Shown: in pieces, positions 16,166-23,913 of the stretch
Numbering within the stretch: position 1 is the stretch's first letter
How the letters are laid out: each line of letters opens with the position of its first letter
Position numbers and translations under genes: made by a program
NCBI RefSeq assembly: GCF_001429165.1
Contig: NZ_LMIR01000002.1
Span: forward strand, 1,229,261 to 1,293,260
Direction: 5' to 3'
Source of the DNA: Agromyces sp. Root81
GTDB lineage: Bacteria > Actinomycetota > Actinomycetes > Actinomycetales > Microbacteriaceae
Length of the DNA: 64,000 nucleotides
The notes under the pieces: model-generated
What the model was told of the DNA's origin: nothing
What the model saw: the letters and a program-made list of their open reading frames with translations, nothing else
The model's database searches: none

Positions 16166-17259
16166 ACCGGCGCCTCGGCTTCCAGCTCTCGTCCGGCGGC
16201 GAAGGCCGAGAGCCCCATGGTCGCCGGGGCGTCCCGCCCCTGCACGACGATCCGGTCGTTCCCCAGGTCCGCGACCGTCGTCGCGAAGGTCCAGAGCCCG
16301 CTCGAGCGGTTCAGCACGCCATCGGACCGGAGCGCGTCGAACACCGACGACGCGTCGAGCACGGCGTCGCGCCGCCCGTCGAGGTGCCCGCGCAGGCGGT
16401 CGCCTCGCGTGCGGCTCTCGACGAGCGACTCGTCGCTCGGCGCGGGCTGCATGCCGGGCCGCGGCTCGCCGACGAACCGGAGGTGGTTCGTGTGCCAGAG
16501 ACAGGGCGCCGCCTCCGAGGCGTCCCGGACCACCACGACTCCCGCGGCGTTCTCGATCATGACGGCTCGGCCGCTCTCGCGGTCGCCGACGTTGAACGAG
16601 AACCCGCCGGCGCATGGCACCGACATGGCGCGCTCGATCGCCTCACGGCCCGAGTGGCTCCGCTGCGCATGACGGGCGACGAAGTGGCGCCCTGCACCGT
16701 TCGTGTCGGGGTCGACGACCGGTAGGTGGTCGAGCCCCCACACGGTGCCCGCCCCGGTCGCGACGAACGAGTTGGCCGGCAGGAAGCCCGGATACCACAC
16801 GACCGTGACGCTCGGGTCGCCGTCGATCACGAGGGTGACCAGGCAGACATCGGCAGCGGAGTCGCCGGCTCCGTCCTCGTTGTGGCCGACGACGAGGGTG
16901 CCGGATGTCGCGAGCGACACGTCGCTGCAACCGGTGCCGTCCCGTCCGAGGTCGCCACGCAGGTTGTAGACCCAGAGGTCGAACGCGGGCACGCCTGCGC
17001 CCTCGGCGAGGAGGTCGAGTTCACGCGACTCGACGGGGCAGAGCCGGCGCGTGGACGCCTCGATGCGCCGCATCCGCTCGCCGACGACCTCCTGCTCGAC
17101 GCGGGTCATGAGGCTCGCCCACTGCGCGTCGGAGCGGGCTCGGATGTCGCGGATGCGCTCGGCGAAGTGCGCACCGAGCTCGCGGAAGACCGTCTCGCGG
17201 TCGCCCGCCACGACGACCCAGGGCAGGCCGGAGACGGGAGGATTCTCGTGGACGGTCAC
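16162..17259 (-). CDS. C45 family (acyl-CoA:6-APA acyltransferase-like) Ntn hydrolase
   Basis: I read 365 residues from a GTG at 17259, 8 bp after the ABC ATPase stop. The longer upstream frame overlaps that gene and is Arg-rich nonsense. The C45 autocleavage site is DGTG-CSDVSLA with Cys111 as the new N-terminal nucleophile, followed by TLVVGHNEDG, as in fungal isopenicillin-N acyltransferase and its bacterial relatives. Relatives hydrolyse or transfer acyl groups on peptide-like substrates. No signal peptide is seen. It lies between the importer and the beta-lactamase-fold hydrolase, suggesting sequential breakdown of an imported acyl- or D-peptide. Confidence 0.85.
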   Translation of the reverse strand: MTVHENPPVSGLPWVVVAGDRETVFRELGAHFAERIRDIRARSDAQWASLMTRVEQEVVGERMRRIEASTRRLCPVESRELDLLAEGAGVPAFDLWVYNLRGDLGRDGTGCSDVSLATSGTLVVGHNEDGAGDSAADVCLVTLVIDGDPSVTVVWYPGFLPANSFVATGAGTVWGLDHLPVVDPDTNGAGRHFVARHAQRSHSGREAIERAMSVPCAGGFSFNVGDRESGRAVMIENAAGVVVVRDASEAAPCLWHTNHLRFVGEPRPGMQPAPSDESLVESRTRGDRLRGHLDGRRDAVLDASSVFDALRSDGVLNRSSGLWTFATTVADLGNDRIVVQGRDAPATMGLSAFAAGRELEAEAPV

Positions 17260-17266
17260 GTGCGGA

Positions 17267-18991
17267 TCACTGGGCCGCCGCGAGCACGCCCTCGCGGCCC
17301 ACGATTTTCGGGGCCGCGGCGAGCAGCTTCTTCGTGTACTCGTGCTGCGGGTCGAGGAGCACGGTCTCGGTCGCACCGCGCTCGACGATCTCGCCGTGGT
17401 ACATCACGGCGACCGTGTCGGCGATGTTCCAGGCGAGCCCGAGGTCGTGCGTGATGACGAGTGCGGAGAGACCGAGCTCGTCGCGGAGCCGGAGCATGAG
17501 CGCGAGGATCTCCCCGCGCGCGGAGGCATCGAGCGAGGCGACGGGCTCATCGGCGATGAGCATCTGCGGAGTCATCGCGAGGGCGCCGGCGATCACGACG
17601 CGCTGGCGCTGCCCGCCCGAGAGCTCGTGCGGGATGGCCTCGAAGTAGTGCTCGGGCGGCGTGAGCTCGGCGTTCTCGAGGCTCACGGCGACCCGCTCGC
17701 GCTCGTCGCCGGGGAAGCGCTGGATCCGCAGCCCTTCCGCCACCGATTCGTAGACGCTGAGCTTCGGGTTCAGCGCCGCCGACGGGTCCTGCAGGATGAG
17801 CTGCACCTGACGACGGAACTCGCGGAGCCGCTTCGTCGAGCGCCCGAGGGGCTTGCCGCGGAAGAGCACCTGCCCGCCGTGGTCGGGCGCCTCGAGACCG
17901 AGGAGCGTGCGGGCGAGCGTGGTCTTGCCCGATCCGGACTGGCCGACGAGCGCCACGATCTCGCCGCGACGGCACGAGAGGTCGACCCCTCGCACGGCTC
18001 GAACGGTCTTGCCGCGGGAACGGAACGTCACGCTGAGGTTGCGCGCCTCGAGCAGCACCTCGTCGGTCGCCCCCGCGCCACCCTTCGTCGGCTCGTGCAC
18101 GGGTGCCGAGGCATCCGCTGCGCCGATCGCGTCGATCGAGCCCGTCACGACCGACTCGGTGCGCCGCGTGACCGGCTTCAGCCGCGAGGCCGGGTCGCCG
18201 ATCGTCGGGAAGGCGTCGGCGAGCTGCTTCGTATAGGCCTCGCGCGGCTCGGTGCAGACCTGCTGCGATTCGCCGACCTCGACGAGCTCGCCGTTCCGCA
18301 TCACGGCGATGCGCTCGCACGCGGTGGCGAGCACCGACAGGTCGTGGCTGATCATCAGGAGCGAGATGCCCCGACGGGTCACGAGGTCCTTCACGACCTC
18401 GAGGATCTGGCCCTGCACGATGACGTCGAGTGCGGTGGTCGGTTCGTCGGCGACGATAATGTCGGGCTCGCACGCGAGCGCCATCGCGATCATGATGCGC
18501 TGCTTCTGGCCGCCCGAGAGCTCGTGCGGATAGGCGGCCGCCTTCGCGATCGGCAGGTCGACCTGGTTCATCAGCTCCGCGAGGCGCGCCTTGCGGGCCT
18601 CGGCGGTGCGCCAGCCGTCCTTCACGTGCAGCTCGAGGGCCTCGATGATCTGCTGGCCGACGGTGCGCACGGGGTTGAGCGAGTGCATCGCCCCCTGGAA
18701 GACGATCGCGACCTCCGACCAGCGCAGGGCGCGCAGCTCTCCGAAGCTCAGCTCGGCGACGCTGCGGTCGCCGACGCGCACCTGGCCGTCGATCACGGCG
18801 TTGTCGGGCAGCAGCCGCAGCGCGCTCATCGCGAGCGTCGACTTGCCGGAGCCCGACTCGCCGGCGATGCCGAGTGTGCCGCCGGCCGGCAGCGAGAGAC
18901 TCACGTTGCGCACGGCGGCGATGTCGCCGCGGCCTCGCGCTGCTGCAGTGCGGTACGTGATGGAAACGTCGTCGAAAACGAGATCCGGCAT
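17267..18991 (-). CDS. Oligopeptide ABC transporter, fused double ATPase (DppD-DppF type)
   Basis: This 574-residue protein carries two complete nucleotide-binding domains. NBD1 has Walker A GESGSGKST, signature LSGGQKQR and Walker B IIVADEPTTALD (about residues 5-250). NBD2 has Walker A GQSGSGKTT, signature LSGGQRQR and Walker B MLIADEPVASLD (about 305-560). Both end with the oligopeptide-transporter C-terminal region (EAYTKQL, HEYTKKLLAA). Most Dpp/Opp systems encode the two as separate genes. The start at 18991 lies 2 bp after the dppC stop. It powers uptake of peptides delivered by DppA. Confidence 0.93.
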   Translation of the reverse strand: MPDLVFDDVSITYRTAAARGRGDIAAVRNVSLSLPAGGTLGIAGESGSGKSTLAMSALRLLPDNAVIDGQVRVGDRSVAELSFGELRALRWSEVAIVFQGAMHSLNPVRTVGQQIIEALELHVKDGWRTAEARKARLAELMNQVDLPIAKAAAYPHELSGGQKQRIMIAMALACEPDIIVADEPTTALDVIVQGQILEVVKDLVTRRGISLLMISHDLSVLATACERIAVMRNGELVEVGESQQVCTEPREAYTKQLADAFPTIGDPASRLKPVTRRTESVVTGSIDAIGAADASAPVHEPTKGGAGATDEVLLEARNLSVTFRSRGKTVRAVRGVDLSCRRGEIVALVGQSGSGKTTLARTLLGLEAPDHGGQVLFRGKPLGRSTKRLREFRRQVQLILQDPSAALNPKLSVYESVAEGLRIQRFPGDERERVAVSLENAELTPPEHYFEAIPHELSGGQRQRVVIAGALAMTPQMLIADEPVASLDASARGEILALMLRLRDELGLSALVITHDLGLAWNIADTVAVMYHGEIVERGATETVLLDPQHEYTKKLLAAAPKIVGREGVLAAAQ

Positions 18992-18993
18992 GC

Positions 18994-19920
18994 TCAACGG
19001 CTCCTCAGGGTGGGGTTCACGATGGCTTCGAACGCACGCCCGACGAGGGTGAATGCGAGCACCACGAGCACGATCGCGAGACCGGGGATGACGACGTACC
19101 ACCAGTAGCCGCTCGTCGCGGCCGAGACGTCCATCGAGTCCTTCAGGATCGTGCCCCATGACTGCTGGGTGGGATCGCCGAGGCCGAGGAAGGCGAGCGT
19201 CGATTCGGCGATGATCGCCGAGCCGACGGTGAGCGTCGTGTTGGCGAGCACGAGCGGCAGCACGGCGGGGAAGAGGTGCTTGCCGATGATGTGCCAGTGC
19301 CCCGCGCCGAGCACCTGGGAGCGCTCGACGTAGGGACGGGCCTCGACCGCGAGCGTCTGGGCTCTCACGAGTCGGGCGGTGGCCGCCCACGACGTCACGC
19401 CGATGGCGATCACGATCGTAAGCACGCCCCGGCTCAGCACCGATGACAGCACGATGGCGAGCACGAGCGAGGGCAGCACGAGGAAGAAGTCGACGAATCG
19501 CATGATGATGCCGCCGGTGACCCCGGTGAAGTGGCCGGCGGCCATGCCCACGAGGGTGCCGATGACCATCGACATCGCCGTGGCGGCGACGCCGACGAGG
19601 AGCGAGGTGCGAGCACCCCAGATCATGCGCACCCACAGTTCGCGACCCTGGTGGTCGGTGCCCATCGGGTGCTCCCACGACGGCGGCGCGAAGCGCGGCT
19701 GGTCGGTGAGCTGGGTGACGTCGAGCAGCGAGCGGTCGGCGATGACCGGGGCGAGGATCGCGAGGAGGATCACGACGCCGAGGAAGACCAGCCCCGACAT
19801 GCCCGAGGCGCTCGACCGGAACTCGCGCCACAGCTTCGCGGCGGACGCTCGGCGCCGGCGGCTCGCGACCTGCCGGGTCGTCATCTGGGCGACGGGCCGC
19901 GCCTGTTCGGTGGTGCTCAT
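18994..19920 (-). CDS. dppC: Oligopeptide ABC transporter permease, DppC type
   Basis: The 308-residue inner-membrane permease has a long basic cytoplasmic N-terminus, one TM helix (GLVFLGVVILLAILAPVIA) followed by a periplasm-side loop with HPMGTDHQGRELWVRMIWGARTSL (the OppC signature), and five further TM segments. The EAA coupling loop is ARPYVERSQVLGAGHWHIIGKHLFP. It overlaps dppB by 4 bp and precedes the fused ATPase gene. Confidence 0.93.
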   Translation of the reverse strand: MSTTEQARPVAQMTTRQVASRRRRASAAKLWREFRSSASGMSGLVFLGVVILLAILAPVIADRSLLDVTQLTDQPRFAPPSWEHPMGTDHQGRELWVRMIWGARTSLLVGVAATAMSMVIGTLVGMAAGHFTGVTGGIIMRFVDFFLVLPSLVLAIVLSSVLSRGVLTIVIAIGVTSWAATARLVRAQTLAVEARPYVERSQVLGAGHWHIIGKHLFPAVLPLVLANTTLTVGSAIIAESTLAFLGLGDPTQQSWGTILKDSMDVSAATSGYWWYVVIPGLAIVLVVLAFTLVGRAFEAIVNPTLRSR

Positions 19921-20960
19921 GCGCGCCTCACTCTCGGGTCGAGCTGCCGATAGATGAGGTCGGCGATGAGATTCATGACGATGATGATCGTCGAGAAGAC
20001 GACGAAGGTGCCCTGCAGCAGGGGCATGTCGGGGCCGCTGATGGCCTCGTAGGTGAGCTTGCCGAGACCGGGCCAGGAGAAGACCGTCTCGACCGTGACG
20101 GCGCCGGCCACGAGACCGCCGATGTGCATGAAGACGAGGGTGACCGTGGGCAGCAGCGCGTTCGGCACCGCGTGCCGGCGACGCACGAGGTCGTCGCGCA
20201 GGCCCTTGGCGCGCGCGGTCGTCAGGTAGTCGGACGACTTCTCCTCGAGGAGCGACGCGCGCATGACCATGAGGTATTGGGCGAAGACCACCGCGACCAT
20301 CGTGACCACGGGGAGCACCATGTGGCGGGCGACGTCGACGACGTAGGCGAAGGTGCCCGGCTCGACGCCGGGGCTGACCATGCCGCCCGTCGGGAACCAG
20401 CGCAGGGTGCCGCCGAAGATCATGAGCAGGATCAGCGCGAGCCAGAACGTCGGCACCGACCACAGCGTGAGCGAGGTGCCGGTCGCGATCTTGTCGAAGA
20501 GCGAGCCGTTCCGCCAGGCGGCGCGCTGGCCGAGCCAGAGCCCGAGCGCGATCGCGATGATCGCAGAGGTACCGGTGAGGAGGAGGGTCGGGCCGAGGTA
20601 CTGCCCGATGAGCTCGCTCACCGGGGTGCGGTACACGTAGCTCTCGCCGAGGTTGCCGGTGAAGATGTTGACGAGGTAGTCGAGGAACTGCTGGGTGACG
20701 GGCTTGTCGAGGCCGTACTGCCGACGGAGCTCCGCGATCTGCTCCGGGCTCATCGGTCGTTCCTGCGCGATGCGCCGCACGGGGTCGCCCGGCAGCACCC
20801 GGAAGGCGAAGAAGCCGAGCAGCACGACCATGACGAGGCTGATGAGCGCCCCGCCGAGCTTGGTGCCGAAGTAGCTCAGGAACGACGAACGTGTCGGCGA
20901 CTCCTCAGCGAGCTTCTCGTCGTGCACCTCCGCGTTCACGGGGGTGATCGTGTCTGTCAT
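19917..20960 (-). CDS. dppB: Oligopeptide ABC transporter permease, DppB type
   Basis: The 347-residue permease has a first TM helix (LGGALISLVMVVLLGFFAF), the DppB signature RVLPGDPVRRIAQERPMSPEQ...LGLDKP-like sequence (RRQYGLDKPVTQQF) and five later TM helices. The EAA loop is DYLTTARAKGLRDDLVRRRHAVPNALLP. I use the ATG at 20960. It is separated from dppA by an 89-bp gap containing a strong hairpin and overlaps dppC by 4 bp. Confidence 0.93.
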   Translation of the reverse strand: MTDTITPVNAEVHDEKLAEESPTRSSFLSYFGTKLGGALISLVMVVLLGFFAFRVLPGDPVRRIAQERPMSPEQIAELRRQYGLDKPVTQQFLDYLVNIFTGNLGESYVYRTPVSELIGQYLGPTLLLTGTSAIIAIALGLWLGQRAAWRNGSLFDKIATGTSLTLWSVPTFWLALILLMIFGGTLRWFPTGGMVSPGVEPGTFAYVVDVARHMVLPVVTMVAVVFAQYLMVMRASLLEEKSSDYLTTARAKGLRDDLVRRRHAVPNALLPTVTLVFMHIGGLVAGAVTVETVFSWPGLGKLTYEAISGPDMPLLQGTFVVFSTIIIVMNLIADLIYRQLDPRVRRA

Positions 20961-20997
20961 TGCGCTCCGTCCTCCTTCTTCCTGCGCCGACCGGGAT

Positions 20998-21036
20998 GCC
21001 CGGTCGGGTCCCGCGGATCGCGGCACCCGACCGGGC
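20998..21036 (-). promoter_or_regulatory. Intercistronic hairpin between dppA and dppB
   Basis: GCCCGGTCGGGT (20998-21009) pairs perfectly with ACCCGACCGGGC (21025-21036) across a 15-nt loop, just after the dppA stop (21050). No T-tract follows. Hairpins in this position in binding-protein operons usually protect the dppA transcript or limit read-through, so that more binding protein than permease is made. Confidence 0.65.
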
Positions 21037-21049
21037 AGTGCGTCGAACG

Positions 21050-22924
21050 CTACTCGCGGTCGCCCGCGGTCTTGCGGCGTCGCACGATCACGATCGCGAC
21101 GACACCGGCGGCGACCACGAGCACCCCGAGGCCGATCCAGAGGCCGGCGCCCGGACCGGAGTCGCCCGTCGAGGACGAGGCCTCGTCGGAGACGGGCTCC
21201 ACCGTGTAGTAGCCCCAGTAGCCGGCCTGGTTCGCGATGATGCCGTTGTCAGCGGGCTGCGTGGTGAAGCCCGTGAAGCGGTCGGAGCGGTAGGCCTCGA
21301 GCGACTGGCCGTACCAGAGGTTGATCTGCGCGACGTCCTCGTAGTTCATGCGCAGCATGTCGTGCACGAGCTCGGCGCGCTTGGCCTCGTCGAGCTCCGA
21401 GTGCTGCTCGGCGTAGAGGGCGTCGAACTCGGGGTTGCAGTAGCCGTCCTGGCTCGTGGCGCCGTTGCCCTCGGCGTCGGGCCGCGAGGAGCACAGGTTG
21501 ATGCCGAGCTGGTAGTCGGGGTCGGGGTTGACGCTCCACCCGGAGAAGTAGAGGTCGTAGTCGCTGACGGCCGTACGGTCCGAGATCGTGTCGCTGTCGG
21601 TGGTCTCGAGCTTCAGCTCGATGCCGATGTCCGCCATCCAGGGCACGAGATACTCGGACGCCGACATCTCGACGATGTCCTCGGCGTCGGCGAGCAGGCG
21701 GACCGAGAGCCGGTTGCCGTCCTTCTCGCGGATGCCGTCGGCGCCGGCGACCCAGCCGGCCTCATCGAGCTTGGCCATGGCCGCGTCGGGGTCGAACGAG
21801 ACGATGGCGGCGTCGTCGTCGGGCAGGTGCCACTTCTCGAACGCGATCGGGATGAAGCTCGTCGCGAGAGCGCCGTATCCGCCGAGCACGTTCTTCAGCA
21901 GCGACTCCTGGTCGATGCCGAGACGAATCGCCTCGCGCACCGCCAGATCCTTCAGGACGGGGCTGCCCGTGCCGTACGGGACGCCCTCGGGCGTCTCAGC
22001 TCCGGCGTTCACGCTGATCGAGGTGAAGCGTCGGCCGGTACCGGCGTGGGTCGTGATGCCCTCTTCGCCCTCGAGTGCTCCCATCTGGGTGTCGGTGAGC
22101 CCCGTGACGAGGTCGACCTCGCCGGCCCGCAGCGCCTGGATCTGCGCATCGGAGTTCGTGTAGTAGATGTACTGGATGCCGTCGATCTTCGGCGCACCCC
22201 GCCAGAAGTTCGGGTTCGCCTTCAGCGAGATCGACTGGTTCGCCGAGTAGCTCTCGAGCGTGTACGGCCCGGACCCGACGACGTCGGCGTCGTTCATGAA
22301 GGTCGTGGGGTCGTCGACCTCCGACCAGATGTGCTCGGGGACCACGGGGATCTCCGTGCCGGGGTTCGGCGCCTGCGGCGTCTTGAGGTTGATGACGACG
22401 GTGAGGTCGTCGGGCGTCTCGACGCTCTCGAAGTTCGCCACGAGGTTGCCGTTGGCGGTGCCGAGCATCGGGTCGTTCATCATCGACTCGTACGTGTACT
22501 TGACGTCGGCCGAGGTGATGGGCTCGTCGTCGGACCACTTCATGCCCTCGTGCAGCGTGAAGGTCCAGGTCATGCCGTCGGGGCTCGCCTCCCACTTCTC
22601 CGCGAGGCCCTCGGTCGGCGAACCGTCTTCGGCATCGTTCTGCACGAGGCTCTCGTAGACGTAGCGGATGATGTTCGTCGGCGTCAGGTAGATCGAGATG
22701 AACGGGTTGAAGGTGTCGACGAAGCCGGCGGTCGCGATGCGGAGGGTCTTCGCGTCGGCGCTCGCCGACGCTGCGGGGCTCGCCTCGGCGACGACCGGTG
22801 CCGCGAACGAGGTCGCGGCCGGGCCGATCGCGAGACACGCCGCGAGGGAAACGGCGACGGCGGTGGACAACCCTCGTCGCGCCGCTCCGTTTCTGGGGGC
22901 TGATGTAGCACGCATACGTTTCAT
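21050..22924 (-). CDS. dppA: Oligopeptide-binding protein (solute-binding family 5) with C-terminal membrane anchor
   Basis: The 624-residue binding protein has a basic N-terminus and a hydrophobic signal segment with both a lipobox-like LAAC (Cys30) and a later AFA-type cleavage region (ATSFAA). The mature part has the SBP_bac_5 hallmarks FNPFIS, SPDGMTWTFTLHEGMKWSDDEPITSADVKYTYE and GSGPYTLESY. A C-terminal segment (GLWIGLGVLVVAAGVVAIVIV) followed by RRRK forms a transmembrane anchor, so the protein may be tethered by its C-terminus rather than by lipid. It is the first gene of the importer-hydrolase operon. The second ATG at 22915 is also possible. Confidence 0.92.
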   Translation of the reverse strand: MKRMRATSAPRNGAARRGLSTAVAVSLAACLAIGPAATSFAAPVVAEASPAASASADAKTLRIATAGFVDTFNPFISIYLTPTNIIRYVYESLVQNDAEDGSPTEGLAEKWEASPDGMTWTFTLHEGMKWSDDEPITSADVKYTYESMMNDPMLGTANGNLVANFESVETPDDLTVVINLKTPQAPNPGTEIPVVPEHIWSEVDDPTTFMNDADVVGSGPYTLESYSANQSISLKANPNFWRGAPKIDGIQYIYYTNSDAQIQALRAGEVDLVTGLTDTQMGALEGEEGITTHAGTGRRFTSISVNAGAETPEGVPYGTGSPVLKDLAVREAIRLGIDQESLLKNVLGGYGALATSFIPIAFEKWHLPDDDAAIVSFDPDAAMAKLDEAGWVAGADGIREKDGNRLSVRLLADAEDIVEMSASEYLVPWMADIGIELKLETTDSDTISDRTAVSDYDLYFSGWSVNPDPDYQLGINLCSSRPDAEGNGATSQDGYCNPEFDALYAEQHSELDEAKRAELVHDMLRMNYEDVAQINLWYGQSLEAYRSDRFTGFTTQPADNGIIANQAGYWGYYTVEPVSDEASSSTGDSGPGAGLWIGLGVLVVAAGVVAIVIVRRRKTAGDRE

Positions 22925-22926
22925 AT
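22914..22926 (-). promoter_or_regulatory. Shared operator, site D (dppA start)
   Basis: ATACGTTTCATAT overlaps the dppA initiation region (ATG at 22924 and alternative ATG at 22915). It differs from site A (ATACGATTCATAT) at one of 13 positions. Because it lies in the coding start it could be partly constrained by the protein sequence, so it is the weaker of the two dppA sites. Confidence 0.45.
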
Positions 22927-23301
22927 TCCTTCGCTGATGGAGTCGGACATGTGATGCAGAACTCGGATCTCTAGCAAGAGAACATGATGAGGAGATGAAT
23001 AGTCAACAACGAAGATACGATTCGTATCGGAATTTACCGAACGGCAACAATCCGCATGATCCCTTCTGGGCACGGCGAAAATCCGAGAGATAGGCGCTCT
23101 CATCGGAAAATTGCCACACGGATGGCATCACAATCAACCCGGAGCACATCTGCCGCGCATCGCGGAGGGGGTCGCTCGATCCTCAGGTCGGTCGAGCCGG
23201 GCTCCATTGCTCCAGGCTGAACATCTGAACCCTATCTCATGCATCGGGCGAGACGAACCGTGCACGAGGACCGTGGGGTCGCGCGCACTATCGTGGAGCG
23301 C
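22925..23301. promoter_or_regulatory. dppA / Lrp-family divergent promoter region with operator site C
   Basis: This 377-bp region has no gene. It is more A/T-rich than its surroundings. At 23014-23028 lies a perfect 15-bp palindrome, GATACGATTCGTATC, the best copy of the locus operator. On the minus strand TTGACT (23006-23001) follows 7 bp later and may be the dppA -35 box; a clear -10 box is not obvious. The rest towards 23301 shows nothing recognisable beyond GTGGAG, the ribosome binding site of the plus-strand regulator at 23302. Confidence 0.65.
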
Positions 23302-23778
23302 ATGAGCGAGCCGACCTCGACACCACGTCTCGACAACGACATCGACCTGCGCATCGTCACGGCGCTCGCCGCCGACGGCCGGACGACGCTCGCGACCCTG
23401 TCGACGCTCACGGGGCTCTCGACCTCCGCGGTGCAGTCGCGGGTGCAGCGGCTCGAGCAGCGCGGCGCGATCACCGGCTACCGCGCCCTCATCGACCCCG
23501 GGGCCGTCGGGCTCCCGGTGTCGGCCTTCCTCGAGATCACCGTCCTCGACCCCGCCGCGGTCTTCGACCTCGGCGCACGACTCGGTTCCCACCCCGAGAT
23601 CGAGTCCTGCTACGCGATCTCGGGCGATGCCGGCCACCTCGCCGTCGCCCGCGTGGCGACGACCGCCGACCTCGCCGCGCTCCTCGTGCGCCTGCGCACC
23701 TCGCTTCCCGCACAGGTTCGCGCGACGATCGTGCTGAGCACGCTCTTCGAGGCCCGCCCGCTCCCCGCCCCGGCCTGA
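23302..23778 (+). CDS. Lrp/AsnC family transcriptional regulator
   Basis: The 158-residue protein is read from MSEPTS (GGAG 7 nt upstream). The N-terminal HTH is LDNDIDLRIVTALAADGRTTLATLSTLTGLSTSAVQSRVQRLEQRGAITGYRALIDP, and the C-terminal RAM ligand-binding domain begins PVSAFLEITVLDP and includes ESCYAISGDAGHLAVARV. Family members sense amino acids and bind about 15-bp palindromes. The gene is divergent from dppA, and the palindrome at 23014-23028 lies in their common upstream region. It is therefore the best candidate in the window to control the D-peptide locus (inference). Confidence 0.88.
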   Translation: MSEPTSTPRLDNDIDLRIVTALAADGRTTLATLSTLTGLSTSAVQSRVQRLEQRGAITGYRALIDPGAVGLPVSAFLEITVLDPAAVFDLGARLGSHPEIESCYAISGDAGHLAVARVATTADLAALLVRLRTSLPAQVRATIVLSTLFEARPLPAPA

Positions 23779-23913
23779 GCGCGCCGGCTCGACCCCGGCT
23801 GCCGCCTGATCCCGTCCGGCCTCCCCCTCATGGTGGAGGCGCACCTGCGCAGGCGTCCGAGAACCCGCCGCACGACGGATGCCGCGAGCCCGCGACATCC
23901 GTAGCGTGAGGGC

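Noticed and set aside
14567..16672. A 701-codon plus-strand open frame opposite the C39 and serine hydrolase genes
   Set aside because: Low-complexity Ala/Arg/Ser composition with no motif, fully antisense to two genes with intact catalytic motifs.
17267..19831. An 854-residue frame suggesting a permease-ATPase fusion
   Set aside because: The first ~280 residues are an out-of-frame shadow of dppC; the ATPase starts at 18991 (MPDLVFDD), 2 bp after the dppC stop.
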